Shown piece by piece: positions 1 through 7,922 of a stretch of DNA of 8,364 nucleotides. The notes beneath the pieces are model-generated. The model was not told where the DNA came from and did not search any database. It saw only the letters and a program-made list of their open reading frames with translations. Both the position numbers and the translations under genes were made by a program. How positions within the stretch are numbered: position 1 is the first letter of the stretch; the number at the start of each line of letters is the position of its first letter. Location: contig VBQB01000178.1 of assembly GCA_005887855.1 (NCBI GenBank), positions 1 to 8,364 on the forward strand, in the 5' to 3' direction. Source of the DNA: Verrucomicrobiota bacterium. Its GTDB lineage: Bacteria > Verrucomicrobiota > Verrucomicrobiae > Chthoniobacterales > UBA10450.

Positions 1-6
1 AAGATT

Positions 7-51
7 GTTTTGGCGAGACTCCAAAACCGGCACGCGAGACGCATGCGCTAC
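7..51 (-). repeat. REP-like GTAG hairpin with adjoining hairpin
   Basis: Two adjoining palindromes lie 9 bases past the end of the M13 peptidase gene. Positions 7-13 (GTTTTGG) pair perfectly with 21-27 (CCAAAAC) around a 7-base loop. Positions 30-36 pair with 40-46 (one mismatch) around AGA. On the minus strand the second hairpin is preceded at its foot by GTAG (complement of 48-51), as in the other units of the window. It may also act as a transcription end for the peptidase gene, but no T-run follows. Family membership is inferred from this architecture. Confidence 0.5.
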
Positions 52-60
52 CCAATGCTC

Positions 61-2106
61 TTACCAAATATTCACGCGCTTATCCGGCGGACGAACCATC
101 GGGCAGTTGTCGGGCAAGTTGAATGCCTTCGCAAATTCGGGTATGTCGGAGAGCGGTCCATTAACTCGATAACGTGCGGGCGAGTGTGGATCGGTATTCA
201 ACCGCAACTTTAGGTCCTCGTCGCGCTGTTTGGATTTCCAAATGGTGGCATAAGAGAGAAAGAAACGCTGCTCCGGCGTGAGACCATCGATTTTTTCGCG
301 CGATTTTCCAGCGAGCGCTTTTTGCAGAGCCGCATAAGCGAGCTTGACCCCGCCGATGTCGGCGATGTTCTCGCCTTGGGTAAGCTCGCCATTGATGTGC
401 GAACCAGGGAGCGGCTCGTATTCAGAATATTGCTTCACCACTGCCTGGGAACGCTCTTTGAACTTGGCGGCCGATTCGGGGGACCACCAATCACGAAGAT
501 TCCCCACGGCGTCAAACTGCCTGCCCTGGTCATCAAAACCATGAGTCATTTCGTGTCCGATGACGGCGCCGATCCCACCGTAATTAATTGCGTCGTCGGC
601 GTTGGCGTAGAAGAACGGCGGCTGCAGAATCCCAGCCGGGAAAACGATCTCATTCATGTTCGGGTTGTAATACGCATTCACCGTCGGGGGCGTCATGCCC
701 CATTCGGTGCGATCGACCGGTTTACCAATCTTCTTAAGCTGGCGGTTGACCTCGAAATTTTCAGCGCGGGTCGCGTTGAGAACGAATGGACCCCTATCGA
801 TCTTGAGCAGCGAATAATCGCGCCATTTCTCGGGATAACCGATCTTGACTGTAAAAGCGGCGAGTTTTTTGAGCGCTTCCTGCTTGGTTGGCTCGTCCAT
901 CCATTCGAGGGTTTTGATCCGATCGCTGAGTGCTTCTTTCAGATTGTTCACCAATTCCAGTGCACGCGCTTTGGCTTCCGGCGGGAAATAATCGGCAACA
1001 TAAAGTTTGCCGAGAGCCTCGCCTATGGCCCCATCGGTCGAAAGGACCACGCGTTTCCAGCGCGGCTTGATTTGTTTCGTGCCACGAAGAACGCCCTCCT
1101 TGAAATTGAAATCCTCGTTCACGAAATCGTTCGAAAGTTCGGCTGCCGTAGCATCGATGAGGTGCCAGCGCAGATAAGTCTTCCAATCATCAATCGATGT
1201 CTTGGTAAAAGCCGCGTTGGCCGCTTTGAAGAACTCCGGCTGATGCACGTTGATGTCGCCTGGCTCAACCAGATTGATGCTTTTGAAATAATCCGCCCAA
1301 TTCCAGTCGGGCGTCACCGCCTGGAGATCCTTCTGTGTCATTTTGTTGTAGTTCTTCTGCGGATCGCGCAGCTCCACGCGCGTGCGAGACGCAGTGGCAA
1401 GAGACGTTTCGAGCGCCATAATCTTTTTCGCGTCGTCTGCAGCTTTCTCCGCGGGCTCGCCGACTAGGGTCAGCATTTTGGCCACGTGAGCGAGGTATTG
1501 GTCGCGTAACTTTTTCGAAGCTTCGTCCGTCTTGGTGTAATAATCTCGATCGGGCAGACCGAGTCCGCCCTGGACGGCTTGGGAAATCTCACGCGTACTG
1601 TCTTTGGCGTCTTGGCCCGAACCGAATCCAAAAAACGCGGCGACACCAATTGTGTGCAGGTGCGCGATTTCGTTAAGCAGATCATTACGATCTTTTATTC
1701 CCTCGATCCGTTTGAACTCATCCTGAATCGGCTGGATGCGCGCGGCATCGATCGTTTTCTCATCCATGCCACTGGCATAATAGTCGCCGACTTTCTGAAC
1801 ATCAGGAGCGGTCTTTGGATCTACATGACTACTTGCCGCTTTTTCCGCGATATCGTGCAGGGCGTCATTGTTATGCTCGACGAGCTGATTAAAACTGCCC
1901 CAGCGCGAATATTCCGGTGGTATCTCCGTGTTTTTGATCCAACCCCCATTGGCGTACATAAAAAAGTCCTCTTGCGGTTTGACGGACGTATCCATGTTCT
2001 TCAGATCGAGGGGTGGCGGATTTTTCTCGAGCTTTGCCGGGGATTCAGCGCGCAAGCTGAATACGCAAATGAGGCAGATAAAAACGAGCGGAGTTAACTT
2101 GATCAT
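61..2106 (-). CDS. M13-family zinc metallopeptidase (neprilysin/PepO type), exported
   Basis: Zinc endopeptidase of the neprilysin/PepO family (M13), expected to cleave short peptides outside the cytoplasmic membrane. The 681-residue product is full length for the family. A hydrophobic signal peptide covers about residues 4-20, with likely cleavage after SLRA and no lipobox. The N-terminal M13 domain starts near residue 36. The catalytic domain shows the substrate-binding NAYYNP...NEIVFPAG stretch (477-490), the zinc motif HEMTH (H518, E519, H522) and GENIAD (E579 as third zinc ligand, D583). Near the C-terminus are RVNGPLSD, which matches the conserved substrate-binding arginine region, and NCPM. 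The terminal CxxW of neprilysin is not kept; the chain ends in NIW. No convincing Shine-Dalgarno precedes the ATG. It lies 118 bases downstream of the TraB/GumN gene on the same strand and could be cotranscribed with it, although a repeat lies between them. All catalytic residues are present, so it is probably active. Confidence 0.97.
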   Translation of the reverse strand: MIKLTPLVFICLICVFSLRAESPAKLEKNPPPLDLKNMDTSVKPQEDFFMYANGGWIKNTEIPPEYSRWGSFNQLVEHNNDALHDIAEKAASSHVDPKTAPDVQKVGDYYASGMDEKTIDAARIQPIQDEFKRIEGIKDRNDLLNEIAHLHTIGVAAFFGFGSGQDAKDSTREISQAVQGGLGLPDRDYYTKTDEASKKLRDQYLAHVAKMLTLVGEPAEKAADDAKKIMALETSLATASRTRVELRDPQKNYNKMTQKDLQAVTPDWNWADYFKSINLVEPGDINVHQPEFFKAANAAFTKTSIDDWKTYLRWHLIDATAAELSNDFVNEDFNFKEGVLRGTKQIKPRWKRVVLSTDGAIGEALGKLYVADYFPPEAKARALELVNNLKEALSDRIKTLEWMDEPTKQEALKKLAAFTVKIGYPEKWRDYSLLKIDRGPFVLNATRAENFEVNRQLKKIGKPVDRTEWGMTPPTVNAYYNPNMNEIVFPAGILQPPFFYANADDAINYGGIGAVIGHEMTHGFDDQGRQFDAVGNLRDWWSPESAAKFKERSQAVVKQYSEYEPLPGSHINGELTQGENIADIGGVKLAYAALQKALAGKSREKIDGLTPEQRFFLSYATIWKSKQRDEDLKLRLNTDPHSPARYRVNGPLSDIPEFAKAFNLPDNCPMVRPPDKRVNIW

Positions 2107-2172
2107 CGGGGAAGAAACTAGAAGGCTCCGTTCTTGTCCACTCGGTTAAGAGTCACGTGTGGCATCTCCCGG

Positions 2173-2230
2173 CTGTAGAGACGCGTCTCCTCACGCGGAG
2201 AAATTGTGGCTTCGACAGCCGCCGCTACAG
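2173..2230. repeat. Inverted pair of REP-like CTGTAG units (BIME-like)
   Basis: CTGTAG at 2173-2178 and its inverse CTACAG at 2225-2230 bound a 58-base element that fills half of the gap between the TraB/GumN and M13 genes. The left unit contains the perfect 12-base palindrome GAGACGCGTCTC (2178-2189). The right unit, read on the minus strand, is CTGTAGCGGCGGCTGT followed by GAAGCC, with a GGCT/AGCC stem (2208-2211 with 2217-2220). That unit is nearly identical in its first 16 bases to the one at 6810-6825. The right CTGTAG overlaps the last codon and stop of the TraB/GumN gene. Two units in opposite orientation is the usual BIME arrangement of REP elements. Confidence 0.65.
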
Positions 2231-3154
2231 TTGTTCGACCTTGTAGCCGCGTTCTTCCAGCAGTTTTATAACGCTATTGGGACCAGAAAAGTGCAGAGCG
2301 CCTGCCACAATTGCAGTCGGCTTGCCGCTTTCTAGTTCTGCGACGATCCGCGGGACCCATTTGACGTTTCGTTGGTCGACGAAACGCGCTGCAATCCACG
2401 AGGCCTCTTTCCGAAGCCGAGCATCCCCGGCCCAAAGCGCAGCGGTGTCTCCTTTTCGCCACGCTTTCCGCATCCTTTCGAAATCGGCTCGACCAGTTTT
2501 GGCCCGAGCCAGGGCGTCACGCAGAAGGATTTCGCCATCGCGGTCCGACAATCCGCCGACCACCGCTACATGTTCGTCAACCGACTCGAGTCCGCCTATC
2601 TCTTTCCCCATCCTTTTGGCGCGCTCCAGAAGGTAATTATCCAAACCATGCGAAGTCGAGACGTTGCTATAGCTCCTCGTGTCGACGAGATGCTGGGCGA
2701 TCCACCATGGTTTGTACTCGCTATCGAAACCTTCAACCTCGAGCTTCTTTCCCTGCCGATCATGAGCGACCTTGACCGTCGAAATATTCGCTTGCAGCCA
2801 GGCCAGGAGTGCTGGGTCAATCTTCGAGCGGATATCTTGTCCGGGTGGGTATTTGGCGGCCGCCTTAGATTTGTTTTCGAATTCGGGTTGCCGGGTTGGA
2901 TCAAATTCGAAGAGGAGACGCTGGGCTCCTTTCAGCGCTGTCGCATATGGAGCAGGCAGGGGGTAATCCTTTCGACCGAGCGCATGGATGGAGCCCAAAA
3001 GATAGAATGGGGCTTTTGCGTTAGTTACGCGCCAAACACAACATTTCGGCGCTCTCTGCGCAGAGTGAACCGGGATTGCGAAGAACAGCACCCCGAAGCT
3101 GAGCAGAACGAAGGTAGTCCAACCGCGGGTCTTCCGTTGAAAAAGCAAAAACAT
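2225..3154 (-). CDS. TraB/GumN family protein, exported
   Basis: Member of the TraB/PrgY/GumN family (related to the erythromycin-esterase/Tiki fold, probable metal-dependent hydrolases; the bacterial substrate is generally unknown). From ATG 3154 it has 309 residues, normal for GumN-like proteins. A signal peptide spans residues 1-32: a basic n-region with QRKTRGW, a hydrophobic core, and cleavage near VHSA. The family N-terminal signature follows as WRV...FYLLGSIHAL, with H57 in the position of the conserved GxxH. The C-terminal signature is AIVAGALHFSG (H288) followed by LLEERGYKVEQL. The start could also be GTG 3163, three codons upstream; neither has a clear Shine-Dalgarno, and ATG gives the more typical signal peptide. 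The final Leu codon and TAG stop are the CTGTAG foot of a repeat. The gene diverges from the amidase gene across a short shared upstream region. Confidence 0.9.
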   Translation of the reverse strand: MFLLFQRKTRGWTTFVLLSFGVLFFAIPVHSAQRAPKCCVWRVTNAKAPFYLLGSIHALGRKDYPLPAPYATALKGAQRLLFEFDPTRQPEFENKSKAAAKYPPGQDIRSKIDPALLAWLQANISTVKVAHDRQGKKLEVEGFDSEYKPWWIAQHLVDTRSYSNVSTSHGLDNYLLERAKRMGKEIGGLESVDEHVAVVGGLSDRDGEILLRDALARAKTGRADFERMRKAWRKGDTAALWAGDARLRKEASWIAARFVDQRNVKWVPRIVAELESGKPTAIVAGALHFSGPNSVIKLLEERGYKVEQL

Positions 3155-3270
3155 TTCCAGCACTTAGCGCAAAAACTCGCGCAGTCAACAATTACAAATT
3201 GGAGTTCGCCACGACGCGTTCGAGACTCGCCATTTGAGATCAGCCTGTTTTATTGGTACGCTACGTAATA
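3155..3270. promoter_or_regulatory. Divergent upstream region; possible amidase promoter
   Basis: This 116-base gap separates two divergently read genes and should hold both promoters. For the amidase the best candidate is TTGAGA at 3234-3239, then 17 bases, then TACGCT at 3257-3262, only 8 bases before ATG 3271. That would give a leaderless or nearly leaderless transcript, consistent with the lack of a Shine-Dalgarno. On the minus strand a TTGACT lies at about 3182-3187, but no convincing -10 box follows at the right distance. Both calls rest on weak consensus matches by eye. Confidence 0.25.
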
Positions 3271-4482
3271 ATGATGCTGCCGGCGAAACGTTGGCTCGCC
3301 CCCACGGTCTTGAGCGTTTCCATGAGTCTGATTTCATGCGCAGCGTTTGCCGCGGATGATTGGCAGGTTATCAAAGTCAGCGGTCATGATTATCTGAGCA
3401 TCGATAACATTTCGAAGTTTTACAGGCTGCCTGCGGAAGTCGTCCCTGCCGGCAAGCAGATTCGACTCGAGACCGTGAAACATCCGCTCGAGTTTGTTAG
3501 CGGCAGCCGCGAGGTCATAATCAACGGCGCGCGTTCTTGGTTATGCTTCCCCCTGATCGAGCATGATGGAAAGTTTTTAGTCTCGCGCATGGACGTGGCC
3601 AAAACAATTGAGCCGCAGCTTCGTCCCCATCGCATTCCAAACATCGGCAGGCTCCAAACCGTAGTTCTCGATCCTGGCCATGGAGGTCACGACAAAGGCG
3701 CGGTCGGCCGTTATGGTTATGAAAAGAATTTTGCGTTGGATGTTGCGCGGAAGCTGCGGCCTTTGCTCCAAGCAAAAGGGTTGCGCGTTATCATGACCCG
3801 CGAAGGTGATTACTTTGTGCCCCTGGAAGTTCGGGCACAGATCGCCAATGCCGCGCAGGATTCCATTTTCGTCAGTATCCATTTCAACGCGACCGATCGG
3901 GATCCAAACGCGACGGGTTTTGAAATTTTTTCCTTTACTCCGCGCGGGGCGCCATCCACGTCTGACACTTCGTTGACCCTTAGTTCTCTAGACATGCAAG
4001 CCGGCAGCACGGTGGACACGCAGAGCATGGCGCTCTCGTCCTGCATCTATCATTCGTTGCTCGGTCACATCCCGGAGTTTGACCGCGGAATCAAGCGGGC
4101 GCGTTTCGCTGTCCTCCGACTAACGAGAGTGCCCGCTGTGCTCATCGAAGGCGGCTTCCTCACCGAACGCGGCGAAAGCGAGTTGATTGCGAAGAATGAT
4201 TGGCGCACAAAACTTGCGCAGTCGATCAGCGTCGGGATTCAAAACTATCAGGCGTTGGCGGATAAAAAGCAGCCTCCGACGCTCGTTGCTGATTATCGTC
4301 GGCAAGGAGGATCGCTGCCGGTCGAGTCCGTTATCACGGTGGCGGATTCAAGTTTGATAAATCTGGTCGGCGAATCTGAACTCCTTTCGCCATCGCCGCC
4401 GGCGGCGGAAACTGCCCCGTCGCCGTCACTACAACAGCCCCAGCTGCCAACTTCGCTCGAATCTGCCGTCATCATTCCCTAA
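3271..4482 (+). CDS. N-acetylmuramoyl-L-alanine amidase (AmiC/Amidase_3), exported
   Basis: Zinc amidase that cuts the bond between N-acetylmuramic acid and the L-alanine of the peptidoglycan stem peptide; expected role in septum splitting and wall turnover, outside the cytoplasmic membrane. With ATG 3271 the protein has 403 residues. A signal peptide ends near CAAFA (about residue 25). Residues 26-120 form a domain resembling the copper-amine-oxidase-N-like wall domain (DYLSID, REVIINGA, FPLIEHDGKFLVSRMD). The Amidase_3 domain runs from about 128 to 330. Zinc ligands are H137 (DPGHGG), E151 (GYEKN) and H204 (SIHFNA), and the catalytic glutamate is E293 (LIEGGFLTE). The last 65 residues are a Pro/Ser/Ala-rich tail (about 339-403). 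A TTG 18 bases upstream (3253) is also in frame, but ATG 3271 (or 3274) fits the signal peptide better. No Shine-Dalgarno is visible. Stand-alone gene. Confidence 0.94.
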   Translation: MMLPAKRWLAPTVLSVSMSLISCAAFAADDWQVIKVSGHDYLSIDNISKFYRLPAEVVPAGKQIRLETVKHPLEFVSGSREVIINGARSWLCFPLIEHDGKFLVSRMDVAKTIEPQLRPHRIPNIGRLQTVVLDPGHGGHDKGAVGRYGYEKNFALDVARKLRPLLQAKGLRVIMTREGDYFVPLEVRAQIANAAQDSIFVSIHFNATDRDPNATGFEIFSFTPRGAPSTSDTSLTLSSLDMQAGSTVDTQSMALSSCIYHSLLGHIPEFDRGIKRARFAVLRLTRVPAVLIEGGFLTERGESELIAKNDWRTKLAQSISVGIQNYQALADKKQPPTLVADYRRQGGSLPVESVITVADSSLINLVGESELLSPSPPAAETAPSPSLQQPQLPTSLESAVIIP

Positions 4483-4506
4483 GCGGCAAAATCGTTTGAG
4501 TCGATT

Positions 4507-4529
4507 CTGTAGCGGCAGGCAACACCTGC
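4507..4529 (+). repeat. Single REP-like CTGTAG hairpin unit
   Basis: CTGTAG (4507-4512) is followed by the hairpin GCAGG (4515-4519) / CCTGC (4525-4529) with a 5-base loop. It sits 24 bases downstream of the amidase stop, in the 272-base gap before thiC. The layout of a GTAG foot followed by a short palindrome matches the other units in the window. It might help end amidase transcription, but no T-run follows. Confidence 0.5.
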
Positions 4530-4561
4530 AATTCGCACGGCACGCCATTACCACAGATCGG

Positions 4562-4589
4562 TTGACTTCATTCTCACGGGTCTTAATCT
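4562..4589 (+). promoter_or_regulatory. Probable sigma70-type promoter of thiC
   Basis: TTGACT (4562-4567) is followed after 16 bases by TAATCT (4584-4589), which keeps the key TA...T positions of a -10 box. Transcription would begin at about 4595-4597, just upstream of the TPP aptamer. That position relative to the riboswitch supports the call more than the boxes themselves. The promoter has not been tested. Confidence 0.5.
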
Positions 4590-4603
4590 GACCGAGAAAT
4601 TAG

Positions 4604-4698
4604 TGCGGGGGAGCCGCCTGGCTGAGATGATCGACGACAAAGGTCGATCGAACCCCTTGAACCTGATGCGGGTAATGCCGCCGAAGGAAGCGAGGCTT
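4604..4698 (+). ncRNA. TPP riboswitch (THI element) controlling thiC
   Basis: Aptamer that binds thiamin pyrophosphate and lowers expression of the downstream thiamin gene. Seen directly: P2 from GGGG at 4607-4611 with CCCC 4653-4656; P3 AGCC 4612-4615 / GGCT 4620-4623; the pyrimidine-sensing CTGAGA at 4622-4627; an optional P3a arm with a perfect 7-bp stem (4629-4635 with 4643-4649); TTGAACCTGATG at 4657-4668; P5 GCGG 4668-4671 / CCGC 4678-4681 enclosing GTAATG; and the pyrophosphate-side CGAAGGAA (4682-4689). P1 is poorly defined by eye, so the outer ends are approximate. An intrinsic terminator follows at once, which makes transcriptional attenuation the likely mechanism. The only gene downstream is thiC, as expected. 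Confidence 0.96.
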
Positions 4699-4700
4699 GG

Positions 4701-4737
4701 CCATGCGTTTTTCCGCGCATGGTTTTTTGTTTTTATT
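4701..4737 (+). terminator. Rho-independent terminator, riboswitch expression platform
   Basis: A perfect 7-bp stem, CCATGCG (4701-4707) with CGCATGG (4716-4722), encloses an 8-base loop and is followed by a T-rich tract (TTTTTTGTTTTTATT, 4723-4737). It starts right at the 3' end of the TPP aptamer and ends 17 bases before the thiC ATG. This is the expected OFF structure when TPP is bound. The competing antiterminator cannot be assigned with certainty by eye. Confidence 0.85.
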
Positions 4738-4739
4738 AA

Positions 4740-6776
<2,037 letters not shown>

Positions 6777-6777
6777 A

Positions 6778-6834
6778 CTATAGCCGCCTCGCTCTGTCGA
6801 GGCGTTCCGCTGTAGAGGCGGCTGTGTCAGCCGC
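6778..6834 (+). repeat. Two tandem REP-like units between thiC and the zeta-like gene
   Basis: First unit: CTATAG (6778-6783, a degenerate foot) with the hairpin CGCCTCG (6785-6791) / CGAGGCG (6798-6804). Second unit: CTGTAG (6810-6815) with the hairpin GCGGCTG (6818-6824) / CAGCCGC (6828-6834), both perfect. A competing long-range pairing joins GCCGCCTC (6783-6790) to GAGGCGGC (6815-6822). The element starts one base after the thiC stop and ends 8 bases before the next ATG, so it fills the whole gap. It may serve as a transcript end or mRNA 3' stabiliser for thiC, which is inference. Confidence 0.65.
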
Positions 6835-6842
6835 AAGATCTG

Positions 6843-7376
6843 ATGCCCGCCCTCAAACCAACAATTTATCTCATCGCCGGCTGCAACGGCGCAGGCAAAA
6901 CCACCTTCGCCAAAGAATTTCTCCCGTACGAAGTGAAGTGCTTGCGCTTCTACAACGCAGACGAAATTGTGCGCGGCCTGTCGCCGCTCGATCCGAGCGC
7001 CGGAGCGATCAAAGCCGGTCGGCTGTTGTTAGGCGAAGTGCGCGACTCAATTAGCACGCTCAGCGGCAAGACGTATATTCGTATCTTCGAGCGCGCGCTT
7101 TCATCAGGCTACGATCTGGAACTCCACTATCTTTGGCTTTCGAACGTGGAGCAGACGATCGCGCGTGTGCGCCGACGCGTTATTATGGGAGAACACGATG
7201 TTCCAGCGGCGGACATTCGTCGGCGATTCAAACGCAGCCTCAGTCGTTTGCTCGATGATTACTTGCCGCTCGCGACGCGCTGGGCAATTTGGGACAACCG
7301 CGGATTGCCAGCCAAACAATTAGCGACTTCGGCGACTGATGATATAAATTCGGTTCGACGGCTAATCGGGTTATGA
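6843..7376 (+). CDS. Zeta-toxin-like P-loop kinase/ATPase, probably internally deleted
   Basis: Similar to the chromosomal zeta-toxin family of P-loop proteins; characterised zeta toxins phosphorylate UDP-N-acetylglucosamine and block wall synthesis, but the substrate here is unknown. The 177-residue product shows Walker A GCNGAGKTT (13-21), FYNADEIVRGLSP (36-48), AIKAGRLLL (55-63), STLSGKTY (71-78), HYLWLSNVEQTIARVRRRV, EHDVPAADIRRRF and a C-terminal WAIWDN. Relatives recalled from the family carry about ten more residues, including F-x-[FL]-E, directly before [ST]-T-L-S-G; here I70 runs straight into S71 (bases 7052/7053). This looks like an in-frame deletion of the conserved glutamate motif. 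No good Shine-Dalgarno is visible. The stop overlaps the start of the next small gene (ATGA), suggesting a toxin-antitoxin-like pair. The P-loop family call is strong; toxin activity is uncertain. Confidence 0.85.
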   Translation: MPALKPTIYLIAGCNGAGKTTFAKEFLPYEVKCLRFYNADEIVRGLSPLDPSAGAIKAGRLLLGEVRDSISTLSGKTYIRIFERALSSGYDLELHYLWLSNVEQTIARVRRRVIMGEHDVPAADIRRRFKRSLSRLLDDYLPLATRWAIWDNRGLPAKQLATSATDDINSVRRLIGL

Positions 7377-7537
7377 AAAGGAATCGCAGCGCAAATGACG
7401 CGAAGAAACCGCCAGCGTTTGTTGCGCGCGCCGAACGCGCATTCGGTCGCGTCGCCCGTAAGCTGCGCGCGGAGAATCGCAAACTTGGACTACGTCCTGG
7501 TGTCTGGGCGAATGGCAAACGCGCTGTCCCCCGATGA
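7373..7537 (+). CDS. Small basic protein, possible antitoxin partner of zeta-like gene
   Basis: A 54-residue product whose ATG overlaps the upstream stop by ATGA (7373-7376), the classic sign of translational coupling. It is strongly basic (many Arg and Lys), with a predicted helix RAERAFGRVARKLRAENR and a short C-terminal GVWANGKRAVPR segment. The overall plan of an amphipathic helix followed by a V-W-x-N-G-K strand resembles small proteins I recall following zeta-like P-loop genes; that similarity is from memory, not a search. It differs from the epsilon antitoxin and from PezA. Its stop (7535-7537) again overlaps a following ATG (7534). It might be a cognate antitoxin, a regulatory subunit, or a non-functional remnant beside a decayed kinase. 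Confidence 0.55.
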   Translation: MKRNRSANDAKKPPAFVARAERAFGRVARKLRAENRKLGLRPGVWANGKRAVPR

Positions 7538-7922
7538 AATCCGAGATGCGGGACAAACTCGCGCAATTGCCATTCGATGAATGGAGCCGATGGGAATTGA
7601 GCGACATAGATGGGCAAGCCGAAAGGCCGAAGTGCGCGGGACCGAACGAGTCAACACGAGACCAAACGGGAGCGCTCGGGTCGATGCCATTAAGGTCACC
7701 CCGGAGGGCGAGATTCGCGGGCTGACGAAGCTCGTCAAAAGATTCGCAAAGTCGGCGAGTTGATTCGACTTCGTCAGAAGATTAAGAGCGATGTTTCGAA
7801 TGTTTCAGAAAAGGCAGCTCTGGTCGCGTCGTTCGACCAGGCGGCGGCTGAACTTGATGCGGGCAAAGGCATTCCTATTGAGCGCGCTCGCGAGGACATC
7901 CGCCGATGAGCTAGAAAGTAAC
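7538..7922. other. Region of broken small reading frames
   Basis: These 385 bases hold no intact gene that I recognise. Three plus-strand frames are open in part: a frame from ATG 7534 to TGA 7725 (63 codons), one from ATG 7581 to TGA 7763 (60 codons), and one from ATG 7610 that meets TAA at 7691-7693 and then runs open to TGA 7907-7909. The third frame has the most protein-like C-terminus. No GTAG-footed repeat, promoter or terminator was seen. It is probably the decayed tail of the toxin-antitoxin-like island. Confidence 0.4.
7610..7909 (+). pseudogene. Possible antitoxin-like small gene interrupted by TAA
   Basis: One frame is open from ATG 7610 to TGA 7909 except for a single TAA at 7691-7693, giving 27 codons before and 71 after the stop. 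The part after the stop has no ATG or GTG start (only TTG 7760), yet reads like a protein: a charged helix DEARQKIRKVGELIRLRQKI, then SEKAALVASFDQAAAELDAG and the tail KGIPIERAREDIRR. The tail is reminiscent of small antitoxins of ParD-like type, which end in an alpha-helical acidic and basic segment, but I cannot place it in a family. It could be a nonsense-mutated gene, a frameshifted remnant whose N-terminus lies in the frame ending at 7763, or chance. Confidence 0.3.

Noticed and set aside
322..1467. Long plus-strand open frame (381 codons) opposite the M13 peptidase gene
   Set aside because: It is antisense to a gene with complete family motifs and has no recognisable domains; long antisense frames are expected from GC-rich codon bias.
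1579..2097. Plus-strand open frame of 172 codons opposite the M13 N-terminus
   Set aside because: Antisense to the signal peptide and N-terminal domain of the peptidase; no motif or start signal.
2372..3268. Plus-strand open frame of 298 codons opposite the TraB/GumN gene
   Set aside because: The minus strand encodes clear GumN signatures and a signal peptide; the antisense product has no recognisable features and runs into the amidase start region.
4483..4506. Terminator for the amidase from the AATCG/CGATT pairing
   Set aside because: Only a 5-bp AT-rich stem without a T-tract; too weak to support.
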